From NCBI GenBank assembly GCA_949987565.1, contig OX465113.1, positions 6,632,551 to 6,696,550 of the forward strand: a stretch of 64,000 nt of DNA, read 5' to 3'. The notes under the pieces were generated by a model. That model did not search any database, was not told the DNA's origin, and saw only the letters and a program-made list of their open reading frames with translations. The position numbers and the translations under genes were made by a program. Shown piece after piece: positions 21,293-31,989 of the stretch. Within the stretch, counting starts at the first letter, position 1. Each line of letters begins with the position of its first letter. The stretch comes from Luidia sarsii. Lineage: Eukaryota; Echinodermata; Asteroidea; Paxillosida; Luidiidae.

Positions 21293-22390
21293 ATGGCCCC
21301 TCCTCCCACTGTCACTTCCTCGTCCCCATTTCATTATTTCAAGACTGAGCTCCCAGCCCCATTTACTGGTAGTGACACTGAAGATTTTAGTCTTTGGTGT
21401 CGCCGTCTTGAAGTGGCCTTTTATGCCACCCCACAAGCCTCCAAGGCGCAACTTGCGTCCATTCTCCCCGCCAAACTCAGTGGCAATGCCTTTGCCTTGT
21501 GGGATAGTCTGTCGACAGATGTCAAGTCTGACTACGACAAGGTAAAACCAACTTTGTCCTCTGTTTTTACCCCCCACCAGTCCATCACGAAATTTCAAAC
21601 CTGTATCAATGCTCGTCCCCGTTTCCCCAATGAACCCCTGCAAGTTTTTGCAGCCGAAATAACCCGTCTCTGCCGTGAGGCATTCCCCCAATATGGCCCT
21701 GAGGCCCAAGACTGCGAACAATTTCGCAGGTTTGTGGCTGGTCTTGCCCCATATCTGCAACTCAAGATCCATGAACAGTGCATTACCACTATGGAAAAAG
21801 CCATGATGTATGCTGTCACTCTTGAGAGGGCCCATGAGGCCAGTCAACTGTCTCTCACCCCCACCATGTCAGCCCAACCTACAATGCCTCCCTTTCCTTC
21901 ATACACGTCTCCATCTACGCCTCATTCTCCTCACCCCACCCCACCCCTTGCATCTTCTGTCAATTCTATCATTGAGTCTTCCTTGACCTCCCTCCTCAAG
22001 AAGCTTGATACACGTCTTGGCGATTTGCAAACTCAATTGCATCGTCAGTATAATGCCCCTCGTGTCCCCAGTTCTCCGAGGTCTTACTCCTCTTCTCGTC
22101 CTCACTCCCCATCTCCATCCCGGGACTATCCCCTCCGCCGTTCTAGCAGTCCCTACCCCCGATCTCACGATGATTCCTATTCACGCCCTTCCACTTGTGA
22201 CTATCGTGATTACCGTGATTCTCGGTCTCCTTCTTCGTATCGCGATCTTCCACACACTGATCGTCGCCCTCGTTCAATCAGCCGTGATCGTTACGATGGC
22301 CGTGATCGCTACGATAGTCGTGATCGCCGCGATCGCCGTGATAGTCGCGACCATCGTGATAGTCGCGACCGTCGTGATAGTCGTGAATAA
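21293..22390 (+). CDS. Ty3/gypsy Gag, arginine-rich C-terminus
   Basis: The frame is open from further upstream, but ATG at 21293 (MAPPPTVTSSSPFHYFKTEL) is preferred because the capsid homology starts soon after. PAPFTGSDTEDFSLWCRRLE, LSGNAFALWDSL and FCPATE-like helical blocks match the retrotransposon Gag capsid fold. After residue 240 it turns Pro/Ser-rich, and the last 75 residues are built of RS, RDY and RDS repeats (RRDSRDHRDSRDRRDSRE). No CCHC zinc knuckle is seen, so the basic tail may replace it for RNA binding. The frame is intact, about 366 residues. Confidence 0.8.
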   Translation: MAPPPTVTSSSPFHYFKTELPAPFTGSDTEDFSLWCRRLEVAFYATPQASKAQLASILPAKLSGNAFALWDSLSTDVKSDYDKVKPTLSSVFTPHQSITKFQTCINARPRFPNEPLQVFAAEITRLCREAFPQYGPEAQDCEQFRRFVAGLAPYLQLKIHEQCITTMEKAMMYAVTLERAHEASQLSLTPTMSAQPTMPPFPSYTSPSTPHSPHPTPPLASSVNSIIESSLTSLLKKLDTRLGDLQTQLHRQYNAPRVPSSPRSYSSSRPHSPSPSRDYPLRRSSSPYPRSHDDSYSRPSTCDYRDYRDSRSPSSYRDLPHTDRRPRSISRDRYDGRDRYDSRDRRDRRDSRDHRDSRDRRDSRE

Positions 22391-22639
22391 CGTGATCATC
22401 ACAATAACCAAAGCCACAATCCCTCCATCTACTCAACCCGTAGTAGATCTCCCAACCCCCGGTCCAATAGCCATGAACATAGCCTCCGTTCATCCAGCCC
22501 TGACCTTCGTCGTGTCACATTTTCTCCTACTTCAAACTCTTCTTCCTCCAACCAGGGAAACTCCAACTAGTTAGTGAAGTGGGTCCGTCTCTAACTACAG
22601 AATCCTCCGTGACCCAACCTTGTAACCTATCCCCCTGCA

Positions 22640-23588
22640 AGATTCCACCCAAAGCCTTTGTTTCTGTTATTGCAGAAGACACATCTGTCCATGCTTTCAT
22701 ATCATAGACACTGGCTCTGATGTTTCCATCATTAGCGATGAGTTTCGAATGCAGATCTGTAGTCTGCGGAGGAAATCCATCACCAAACAATTCCTGACCG
22801 CTCAGTCAGTAACCGGTCATCAATTAGACACATTAGGCACCATTCCTCTCACCCTCACAGTTGGCTCTTTCACTGTGGCGCACACCTTCCAGGTTGTCCG
22901 AGGCATCAACCGACCTTTTCTTCTCGGTTGGGACTTTCTCTGTGCCCACAGAGCTATAATTGACACAGAATCTGCCACACTCTCTTTTTCAAATCAATCT
23001 TGCCCCCTTCTTACTTTTCCGCGTGATTCACCTGTCTGTTGCAATGTTCGTGTATCCTTACCCACTACGCTTCCGGCTATGTCCGAAAATCACATTTCTG
23101 TTTCTCTTGACTCCCCTGTCCAGGGCTACACCCCTGATTCATACATTGGCGTATTTGAGCCAATTAACTGTTCCCGTGATGCCCCACTTGCCATGGCACG
23201 CACCCTTTCCTCTGCTGATGCTGGTTGTACTACCATTCGCATTATGAATCCAACTGCGCATGATATTCAACTCTATCCTGATACTCGCATTGGCCAGTTT
23301 TACTCTGTTTCTGACGATGCACAGAGTGAATATATGATCCCTTCCTCAGGCCCCTCTGTCAATGAAGTGTCTATTAACCAAACGTGTCCCCTTCCTGCAG
23401 TTGATATTTCTAAGACAAGTCTTTCTCCATCTCAGATCCATCAGGTGGAAAATCTCCTACAGAAATACAAAGATGTTTTTAGTACTGGTCCCAATGATTA
23501 TGGTCGCACCGACCAGGTCACCCATCGCATCCGCACTGGTGATGCTCCCCTATACGTCAGCGTGCTTATCGTACATCCCCTAAGATAA
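22640..23588 (+). pseudogene. Ty3/gypsy protease and linker (frameshifted)
   Basis: The aspartic protease motif IDTGSDVSIIS lies at 22704-22736, with the flap region and the second conserved block FLLGWDFL at 22918-22941. The frame leading into it (VSVIAEDTSVHAFI) is out of register, apparently through a 4-5 base duplication just before IDTGS. The downstream linker, to HRIRTGDAP, ends at a TAA (23586) after another shift near 23550. Confidence 0.8.
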
Positions 23589-23589
23589 G

Positions 23590-24350
23590 ATCAGAAATTC
23601 AAACCCAGATCGATACCCTAATTGACCAAGACGTTATCGAAGAAAGCCACAGCCCATGGTCTTCTCCTATTGTTATGGTCAGAAAGAAAGATGGCACTTA
23701 TCGTTTCTGTGTGGATTACAGAAAACTCAACAAATTAACAATCAAAGATTCCCACCCCCTCCCCTGTACAGATGATACTATGGACGCCCTTTCTGGATCA
23801 GTGTTTTTCTCCACAGTTGATCTATCTAGTGGTTACTGGCAAGTAGCTGTTCTTCCATCTGACACTGAAAAGACCGCGTTTACAACGGGCGATGGTCTGT
23901 ATCAGTTTAAAGTCATGCCGATGGGTTTAACCAATGCGCCTCCCACTTTCCAATTAGTTCTCCATGGACTTCACTGGTCCACTTGTCTCGTCTATCTTGA
24001 CGATGTCATTGTGGTTGGGAAATCTTTTTCCGATCATAATAGACTAACCTGGAAGAAATTCTCTCCCGCTTCCAGAAGTCCAACCTCAAACTAAAACCCA
24101 GCAAATGTCACTTTCTCCACACACAAGTACGATTCTTAGGCCATATTGTTTCGAAAGATGGAATTCTCCCCGACCCAGCAAATACCGATCGTGTTCGTGA
24201 TTGGCCCCTTCCCCGTAATGCTACCGAGGTTCGCTCATTCCTAGGGTTATGTTCCTATTATCGTCGTTTTATCCAGAAATTTGCCCACATTGCTGCACCC
24301 CTCCATCGCCTCACTCAGAAAGAGGTTCCTTTTGATTGGACTTCCGAGTG
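23590..24350 (+). pseudogene. Ty3/gypsy reverse transcriptase (frameshifted)
   Basis: VRKKDGTYRFCVDYRKLN, FFSTVDLSSGYWQV (first catalytic Asp), FKVMPMGLTNAPPTF and CLVYLDDVIVVG (catalytic YLDD) are all present at 23675-24030. A shift near 24045 moves the remaining thumb (SNLKLKPSKCHFL, RFLGHIVSKDGI, FLGLCSYYRRFI) to another frame. Catalytic residues are intact but the reading frame is not. Confidence 0.88.
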
Positions 24351-24840
24351 TATAAATGCTTTCACCACTCTCCGTGGTGCACTTGTACACGCCCCCATCA
24401 TGGCATACCCGGATGTTACTAACCCTTTCATACTTTACACTGATGCTTCCAACTCTGCAGTTGGCTCAGTCCTTTCACAGATTCACAATGGTCACGAACG
24501 TGTCATTGCATATGCCAGTCATGTTCTCACTGCCACAGAGAAGCGATGGTCCACTTATGACCGTGAACTCTGGGCAATTGTGTGGTCAGTCCGCCATTTC
24601 CGTCATTATCTCACAAGCACATCATTCAGAATCGTAACGGACCATAAGCCTCTTGTTGGGTTGCGTAAACTGCCTATTCACAATGACCGTACAGGCCGTC
24701 GTTCACGATGGGCTCTTGAGCTAGACCCCTACGACTGGCTCATCACACATCGTGATGGCACTCGCCATGGTAATGCAGATGCACTCTCTAGGCTCCCCTC
24801 TGCTGTTACTGACAGTGAAAGTACTCCAAGTACTACCGAC
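24351..24840 (+). pseudogene. Ty3/gypsy RNase H
   Basis: In the frame of 24400-25008: PFILYTDASNSAVGSVLSQ (catalytic Asp), AYASHVLTATEKRWSTYDRE (catalytic Glu), FRIVTDHKPLVGLR and DGTRHGNADALSR (tether end). This is the standard gypsy RNase H order. The domain itself is intact, but it is not in frame with the RT start or the integrase. Confidence 0.88.
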
Positions 24841-25079
24841 ATGCCCCCTGCCCCACACGCAGTTTCCGTACCCAGTACACCTTCCCAACATTGCCTGCCC
24901 CTATTTCTACTTGTCGCATGGCACATACTGATACTCCCATTCCATGGGAACACACGGTTCCTGCCCTTGCTCCGGACAATACTGCTTCTCCACACAGTAA
25001 GTCTGTAATCAGCAGTTCATGCTCTGTCATCATTGCTGATTTAGGTTGTGATGTTAAGTTGGCCCAACAAAATGACCCC

Positions 25080-26340
25080 GACATATAAGAAGTCCTTACT
25101 TGGGTTGCTACTGGCAACTGCCCCCTTCGCTCACAATTACGTAAGCTATCTCGCACCACACGTCGACTTTGGCTGGATTTCCCCAAGCTAGCCGTGATTA
25201 ATGGTGTATTGTGTCGGAGGTCACAGCCCGTTCGTGGTAAATCCCCGGCACAACAAGTTATCATCCCTCAGTCCCTCCAATCCATGGTGTTGGCCCATCT
25301 CCATGGTGATAAGTTAGTTGGTCATTTCAGCGCTCAGAAGACTTTCCAACGTTCGCTGTATGTCTGTTATTGGCCGTATATACGCCGTGACATTGAGACA
25401 TATTGTGGCACTTGCCGTGAATGCGAGTACCGTCGCAACCCCACTCCAAGACACAAGTCAATCAGGCAGAAAGACCCTTTCAGCGCATTTTCGCAGATAT
25501 CACTGAACTTCCCATCACATCTAAGAGAAATCGATATATATTGGTTGTCATGGACCAATTCACTAAATGTGTCAACCTCTTTCCCCTCCATGACCAGACC
25601 GCACAAACAGTCGCCAAATGCCTGTTTGACAAATACATTTGTGAGCATGGTATTCCGGAAATCCTCCATACGGACCAGTGTCGCCAGTTCGACTGTGCCC
25701 TAATCCACACCTTATGTAGTCTACTTGGCATAAATAAAACCCGAACAACCCCCTAACCATCCCCAGTCTGATGGATTAGTAGAGCGTTTAATCGTAGCCT
25801 TAAAGACCAAAGGCTTTCCAAATACCTTCTTTCAACCCCTGGTGAATGGGACGATGTTTTACACCAAGTCCAATTTGCGTATAACTCTACCGTTCATTCC
25901 TCCACTGGCTTTTCACCATTCTATCTTGCCAAGGGCAGAGAACCCCGTCTGCCTGCAAATGTTATAGTTGCTTCCCCTGCTTCCACTGCGCCTATCTAAC
26001 TCCTGAGTCTATGCTACTTCCCTTCAAACCCGTCTTAAATCTGCTTTTGATCAAGTAGCCTACTCTCAGGAACGAGCCAGTGAGTCCCAAAAATCCCAGT
26101 ATGACAGAAAAATTAAATTCAACCCCTATAAATACCGGTGATCTTGTCTGGCTTGATGATCCCGCAAGCTCTCGTGTGAAACTTGCACTTCGATGGAAAG
26201 GCCCATTTAGAATTGTTTCTCTCCATTCGTCAGACGACCACCAATCTGTCACGTACTCCATTGTGGATTGCCAGAATCCCAATAGCAAACCCAAGTGCGT
26301 CCATTACAATCGCCTTAAACCTTATATCTCACCTCTTCCC
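25080..26340 (+). pseudogene. Ty3/gypsy integrase with GPY/F-like end (frameshifted)
   Basis: The zinc-binding HHCC region is HLHGDKLVGHFSAQKTF ... CGTCREC (25290-25430). The catalytic core is in another frame (25421-25756): FADITELP, YILVVMDQFTKCVN, EILHTDQCRQFD (the two Asp). The Glu region follows near 25760-25800 (QSDGLVERL) after a stop. The C-terminal module at 26080-26340 (GDLVWLDDPASS, LRWKGPFRIVSL, VHYNRLKPY) resembles the GPY/F domain. A Pro-rich tail runs on to 26754. It is inactive. Confidence 0.85.
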
Positions 26341-26845
26341 CCTGTCCCCTCTTCCCCACAACAATCAGTGACCCCACTCCCAACCCTTACTGCTCTTTCT
26401 GGATCCTTTCCCCTCCCTGTCCCTCCAGTATCCCTTACACCACCATTGCCCCCTGGGTCACCATTCCCCTCTGCGCTACCAACACCCATCCCTCCTCTTC
26501 GTCCTTCACCTGCATACTCCATTCCCCACCCATCACCCACCACTGGCATACATGTCAATGATTGGCACCCACACACGCAGTGGTCGAGTAGTTTCCCGTC
26601 CAAACCGTCTTGGTTTTTGTTGAGATTGCCGTTATTGTATGCACCATACTGCCCTATTCAAATTCACTGTGTCCATGCCTATTTTAGTTGTTCACATACA
26701 AGTATCTCACCTTTATTTTGTGTTCAAAGTCTCTTTCATTTTTCCATTGTATAACAAGACATTAATCTTAAATTTTGTGATATGGTTAATTTCTTTTGTC
26801 TATTTTTGAAAATGAGGACATTTTCTTTTTCAAAGGTGGAAGTAA

Positions 26846-27449
26846 TGTAAGCCCTAATTCATGTCCATAATGTTCACCCCAGCCATGCCCCTGTGGACCA
26901 AGTCTGGTAGTGACCAACCCCATAGACATTTCAAGGTCTCCTATGACATCATGGGTATGGTCACTGTTCTAAGAAATAGTGTCCAAGCCAAAAACATGCC
27001 CCTATTAGGAAAACCACCTTATCATCCATTATTCATTATTCAGCCCCCTATAGTTTCTCATCCAACCTGGCCCGTCCCTTGTTCAACATTTAATAATTTA
27101 ACTAATGATAGAAACAAGTCCTTTTTAGGTATTCCCCCTTTCCAATCTGGTCCCCATTATTCTTGTATAAAAGAAAGGTCCCCATCCCCTTCCAGTAGAA
27201 TTCTTCTCTTCACCTCCTCCTGCTGATGGCCAACCCTTGAGTTAGATCCTTGCGATCTAGTCTCCTCTGACTCCTGCATTCAACTTAGTCCGGTTTTGAA
27301 TAAAACCCCCATCAACCAAATCTTGGTGTTCGGAGTCTCTCCTTTTTCTTATTTGTGGTGCTCGGTCTCGGACTACCGCCCAAGTAACACTGACCAACCT
27401 AGGCCGAGAGTTCTAGCGTCCTCGTCCCAAGCCAAGATTAAGTGTTACA
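26846..27449 (+). repeat. gypsy 3' LTR
   Basis: Preceded by a purine-rich tract (caaaggtggaagtaa), the likely plus-strand primer. Sequence as the 5' LTR apart from small indels and scattered substitutions. Followed by ATAG (27450-27453), the right target-site duplication. Confidence 0.9.
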
Positions 27450-28235
27450 ATAGCAAGGTAGTCCTGGGTTACATTACCAACAGGAAACGTCGCTTCCGTA
27501 CCTACGTGTGCAACAGAGTAAACCAGCTACTCAAAACCTCTAAGCCTGAGCTGTGGGCATATGTCCCGTCCGAGAGAAACCCAGCTGACCTAGCTTCGAG
27601 ATCCATTTCGGCAGCAGAGCTAAGTGGGTCCATGTGGATCGCTGGACCAGATTTCCTGAAGCAAAGGAACCTATACCCGCATGCCAAAAGCAGAGAGTGA
27701 TAGAAATCCTTCAGGAAGACCCAGGTGTCTCCAGAGAGGGTAAACTGCAACAAAGTCGTCATGACCGGTGCATCCCTCGGCAGTGAAAGGTTCATCAAAT
27801 TTTCAAGTTGGAATTCAGCGATGAGAGCAACTACCAACTTGATCCACATTGCCAACTCATTCAGAGCTGAATTTGACTGCAAGGGTTGGCATATGTCTGT
27901 GAGGCGGCGAAGTCAGCCAAAGAGCGTCTTAAAGCTGAGGCCGTCGTGATAAAGAGTGTGCAGAGTGAAGCCTTTGCTACCGAGCTAGCCGAATTAAGAG
28001 GCTGGAAGCTGACGAAGAAGAACAAGCTGGCCTCGCTCAACCACTACATTGACAGCAACGGGATACTTCGAGTCGGAGGCAGATTTGCAGAAAGCCCAAC
28101 TGTTCAAGGGAGCAGCACACCCGGCTATATTACCAAAGAGCAACCGTGTCACAAGGCTTATTATCAAGCATTTCCATCAACAGTGCAGCCACCAAGGTCG
28201 ACACATTGGGTGGCCAAAGGCAGATTTCCAAGGTG
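27450..28235 (+). pseudogene. BEL/Pao RNase H end and linker to integrase
   Basis: SKVVLGYITNRKRRFRTYVC, NRVNQLL and YVPSERNPADLASR continue the BEL RNase H interrupted at 19985, then WIAGPDFLKQ. After a stop at 27698 the linker region follows in shifted frames (27725-27949, 27886-28236), with LNHYIDSNGILRVGGR marking the integrase N-terminal region. Confidence 0.85.
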
Positions 28236-29210
28236 ATCAAAGACTGTGTGACATGCAAGAGGCTCAGAGGTAAGCGTCAAGACCAGATCATGGCCGATCT
28301 CCCAGAAGAGAGAGTCACGGAAGCACCGCCATTCACCTTCGTTGGGGTAGACGTTTTCGGCCTATTTGAAGTTCAGAGCAGAAAGACCAGAGGATGCACT
28401 AGCCGTGCAAAGAGATGGGCTGCCCTGTTTACTTGCATGGTAACACGGGGCGTCCACATTGAGGTCATGGAAGCGATGGACAGTTCGTCTTTCATCAATG
28501 CCCTAAGACGCTTTTTCTCCATCAGAGGTCCAGCCAGGCAGATTCGTTCAGACTGTGGCGCGAATTTTGTCGGCGCCTGTAACGAAATCGGACGACAACT
28601 CAAAGACAAGGAACCCATCAAGAGGTATGTACTTACCCGTGGCTGCGAGTGGGTTTTCAACCCTCCCCACGCATCAAATATGGGTGGAGCTTGGGAGAGA
28701 ATGATCGGCATTTCCCGCAGAAATCGCTGCCATAATGAATTCCCGACCGTTACTGCCAGGCAGCTACCCCTGAATTTGTCGCCCGATATGCTTCTCACGA
28801 TAAAGTCATCACAGGTAACAGCCCCCGAGGGACCGTTTGATCCCAAAGATCTCATGAGGAGTCAGTGGAGACGTGTTCAACACCTATCTAACTTGTTCCG
28901 GGATAAGTGGCGGAAGGAATACCTACATCTGCTACAGATTAGAGCAAAGTGGCAGCAGCCAAGGAGAGACCTGAGGGAAGGAGACTTGGTCATTGTCAAG
29001 TGTGACTCCCGGCGGAACGACTGGCCCCTGGGCAAGGTGGTTGGTGTGGAAGCTAGCGGAGACGGTCACATCAGGAAAGCCAGCGTGGAGATGGTAGTCG
29101 CGGACCAGAGGAGCCTGTTCCTGCGACCAGTCCGCGACTTGGCGAAGAAGACGTTGCTGCGGCCGATCAGTGACTTGGTCCTTCTGATCCCCTCGGATCG
29201 GAATGACTGA
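28146..29210 (+). pseudogene. BEL/Pao integrase with internal deletion
   Basis: The 354-codon frame holds IKDCVTCKRLRGK (CxxC of the zinc-binding region), FTFVGVDVFGLFE (catalytic Asp), RSDCGANFVGA (second Asp) and NPPHASNMGGAWERMIG (catalytic Glu). After ISRRN the usual HxLxTxL-type block is missing and the frame goes to LNLSPDMLLT and WRRVQHLSNLFRDKWRKEYL, then GDLVIV and a C-terminal domain. The catalytic triad is kept but the deletion and loss of the upstream frame make it non-functional. Confidence 0.85.
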
Positions 29211-29420
29211 TCACCGTGGACGTGAGAAGCATGGACAATGGACCCTATGGACTCTAGTTCTTGGATGCCGCTTATGCATGAATTAGGCACAGTCGCCGCG
29301 AATCAAGTGTTTACTAGCTGATTTCAAGCTATTTTTTTGTGCTATTAACCGTATTTACTATTTCCTTGTAACCTTGTATTGTATTCACATGATTGTGATG
29401 ACGGTATCACCACGGGGGAG

Positions 29421-29757
29421 TGTTATGTTTGCCCTAGGCGGTGTTAGTCGCGGTCTAACTGTGTAGCGCCCTCTCGTGGTGCTTTTGCTAGTTTCGCCAT
29501 GGTTCAGGCTCGCTAAGTTTCCAGTCCGTTGTTTTGATGCCGTTCCAACGGTTCCATTCTTTTTGAGACTACTCTGTGTCAGAGACCCTCTTACCTGTTG
29601 AGACAGTTGAGGACACTTCATCTTTTGGAGAGCACAATTCTTTTTACCTTATGTGGTCCACCCACGACGCGGAAATGCAAAATAAAGTTTGCAAATCCTG
29701 AATAGTCAGAGGTTAACTTGTCGGAGAGAGGGCGCCCTCGGCGCTCCATGTTCGTCA
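29421..29757 (+). repeat. BEL/Pao 3' LTR
   Basis: TGTTATGTTTGCCC ... CATGTTCGTCA, preceded by a purine tract CACGGGGGAG (polypurine tract). It includes AAATAAAG. It is followed by CACCC (29758-29762), the right target duplication, and then the continuation of the target repeat (ACCATGCAAAGCC). Confidence 0.92.
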
Positions 29758-29762
29758 CACCC

Positions 29763-30470
29763 ACCATGCAAAGCCTTAGTCTTATTTAACTGTAGATGAA
29801 TTGGAATTGAAAACTAATTGCAGTTTGATATATTATTAAATCGTACGTAATGCATGTAGATTCCCGATGATAGTTGCAGCTTGTCTGTTTAAACCACTTG
29901 TCTGACTTATCCCATGTTTTCCCTGCATGCTTTGCACCAGTCCTTTTGAGCATGCTGGTTTTATCACAGTGACTTTCATGTACATTCATGAAATGGCTTT
30001 TTTATTTCCTTGTTTTCACACTTCCATGGTTCCCTGGGCACTCTCAGCCCGTCTGTGTTTCATTTGTGGTCTTATGGCAATGGTATCGGCTCATTTGGGC
30101 TCTTATATTCCTTGGTCTTGGTCCATGGGTCTAAGGTTCCTTATATCTGGTACATACAAGTCAAGCTCCTCTGTCTTTGGTGTCTCTGGCTCTCCCGTTT
30201 CAATTACAAACTGACAGATTTAAGTGTGTGCATGTAGATGTGCAGCGTAAGAAGAGTTTTTTGCATGTTAACAGCTGGAATCTACCATTCATTGTCCCGC
30301 ATTATGCACTGTCCTTTCATCTTTGATTAAATTGGCCTAAAATTATGATGTATATGTATCTTTTTTTGTAATTAATTTGATTTGTTAATAATTTTCAGTA
30401 ATTTGCGTGTACTCATTAGTTTTTGTTCTGTTTCCATGCATCAAGACTTTTTTTAATTGAATTTTTTTTT
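29763..30470. other. remainder of target repeat, then unassigned sequence
   Basis: 29758-29795 continues the repeat also found inverted at 56340-56385 (aagccttagtcttattt). The rest is AT-rich with no recognised gene. Confidence 0.5.
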
Positions 30471-30474
30471 TTTG

Positions 30475-30515
30475 CCTTTGAGAAAGGTCCTGCTATGGGA
30501 TCGAAACGTCAGGCC
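30475..30515 (+). ncRNA. hammerhead-like motif, isolated Penelope tail piece
   Basis: Same motif as 2485-2521 with a slightly altered loop (TGCTATGGGA), then CGAAACGTCAGGCCC. It follows a T-run. No Penelope coding sequence is adjacent, so only the tail was kept. Confidence 0.4.
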
Positions 30516-30539
30516 CACTAAATTTTAAGATGGTAAAAA

Positions 30540-31500
30540 GAACGTACATTATATATGTTGCTAGCCATCTTCAAAGGCAATCCAAAAGCCTTTGTCGTTT
30601 CCTGTTACTCGTCAACTAATGTGTCTGACATTGCATCTATCACTGACTTCTACGAGCATCTCAATGCAACAATTGCCTCCATTCCCCAGCATGGTCTCCT
30701 CATGATTGGTGGTGACTTCAACACCCATGTTGCAGAGAATTTTTCACAACACTCAAACACAAATCGTAACGGCCAGTTCCTGTTTGACTTTGTCAACCCC
30801 AAAACCTCCTTATCAGCAACACTTTATTTCAGAAATCACCTTTGAAGCTCTTGACACATTATCCCCCTAATATATGTTCTTGTCAATGGAGAAACAGCAT
30901 CCTAAATTTTCAAGCGCACTCCACCTCTGACCCAATTGGTTCTGACCATCGTATTGTCTGCTCAAAAATGTCTGTCTTAAAATTAGTCTCCGCTCTACAA
31001 AACTAGCTCCTCGCCGGACACTAAACTGGCGTGCTCCATGAACACTGATCAATCTCTCTCTTCCCTTATCGATGACAACATCTTAAGTGAGTGGTCCTCC
31101 ATGCGATGCGACGACTGGTCATTATGGTTCCTTTGTCAAACTGTGTGAGAAGGCCGGGAAGTCACTCCTTCCAGACCGAGCTAAACGACCTCCTAACCTC
31201 ATATCCACAAGCCAAGTTGGGTCAGCTCTAGCCAGCTTTGTTAACCTCCACATGTGATTATCTCCCGGCTGCTCAGACCAACCTCAGATCAGTATACGAT
31301 GAGCAGGAAGATATCAAAGTCAACAACATACTTGGTGCTTTTGATAAAGGGGAATCGACCAAGGCCTTGCAAAATGTCTGGAAACTGGTTAAACTGGTTA
31401 AACATCTCTCTGGTAAGTACTGTATTCATCCAAGGTGCCGATCGACTTGCCTCCTGGAAGTCTCATTTTGAAAACCTTCTACTTTTGTATTATAAGTGGC
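30540..31500 (+). pseudogene. non-LTR retrotransposon (RTE-like) endonuclease and linker fragment
   Basis: 30555-30845 reads FVVSCYSSTNVSD and GLLMIGGDFNTHVAEN, then NRNGQFLFDFVN, matching the apurinic-type endonuclease domain of LINEs (GGDFN motif). Beyond a stop come pieces such as RTLNWRAP and, near 31435-31480, DRLASWKSHFENLL, the linker before the RT. Many stops and shifts. The polymerase is missing here; a polymerase fragment of similar type lies at 43140-43460. Confidence 0.65.
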
Positions 31501-31985
31501 AGGGCCACATAGCTTGTTGAGTTTGTAAGATAGGTTGTTTTTGCATTGCCCAAGTTTTACAGGAGTCCCTTCCCCTGACTTGATTTTGTTTTATTTAAAG
31601 CCTAATAATTAATGCGAATTATATTATGCAGTATCCTAGCAGAGCTGGTTTTGGGTCTTAGTGGTGTGTCCCCTAGGATTAAGAAGAAAAGCAAACGTCC
31701 TGTGTTAGACAAAGGCCTCAGCTGATGAGTTGGACCCAGTGGCTTGGTCAGTGGCTCAGTTCTCTGTGCACAGACCGGTAGGAGGAGCAGTCCAGCAAGT
31801 TTTGCTGTGGAAAGTTGCATTCGATTTCCCTTCTACCCCAAGAGTTTTGGCTGCCTCTGGATTCTGTGAGTTAAAGTTTGAGTTGTGTTATCCCTAGAGT
31901 AGAAAGACCTGTAAAACTGACAAGAATAATTAATTTCTCACTGATTGTACTTTTATTTTCTTACTTAAGGCCCGATCGTGTGTTT
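31501..31985. other. unassigned sequence
   Basis: No protein homology or repeat partner recognised in the window. Confidence 0.4.
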
Positions 31986-31989
31986 TCAT

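Larger units (their letters stand above)
19986..27449 (+). mobile_element. Ty3/gypsy LTR retrotransposon inserted in BEL RNase H
   Basis: Two LTRs (19986-20605 and 26846-27449) begin TGTAAGCCC and end GTGTTACA. Between them lie a leader with 17-bp repeats, an open gag frame, and pol in the order protease, RT, RNase H, integrase, which is the Ty3/gypsy order. Pol carries several frameshifts and stops. No envelope-like frame is seen. It has the same orientation as the host BEL element. Confidence 0.92.
15058..29757 (+). mobile_element. decayed BEL/Pao LTR retrotransposon with two nested insertions
   Basis: The element runs from TGTTATG at 15058 to GTTCGTCA at 29757. Its 5' LTR is split by 15105-16987, its RNase H region by the gypsy element at 19986-27449. 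Gag, zinc-knuckle, RT, RNase H and integrase pieces follow in BEL order. Protease and the front of the RT are missing, and there are several stops and frameshifts. Removing the inserts leaves about 5.3 kb of BEL sequence. LTRs are very similar after their first 46 bases, which suggests recent insertion of an already defective copy or fast decay. Confidence 0.85.

Noticed and set aside
22005..22574. 189-codon Ile/Val-rich frame over gypsy gag
   Set aside because: Alternate frame of the RD/RS repeat region; hydrophobicity is a by-product of the GATNGT repeats.
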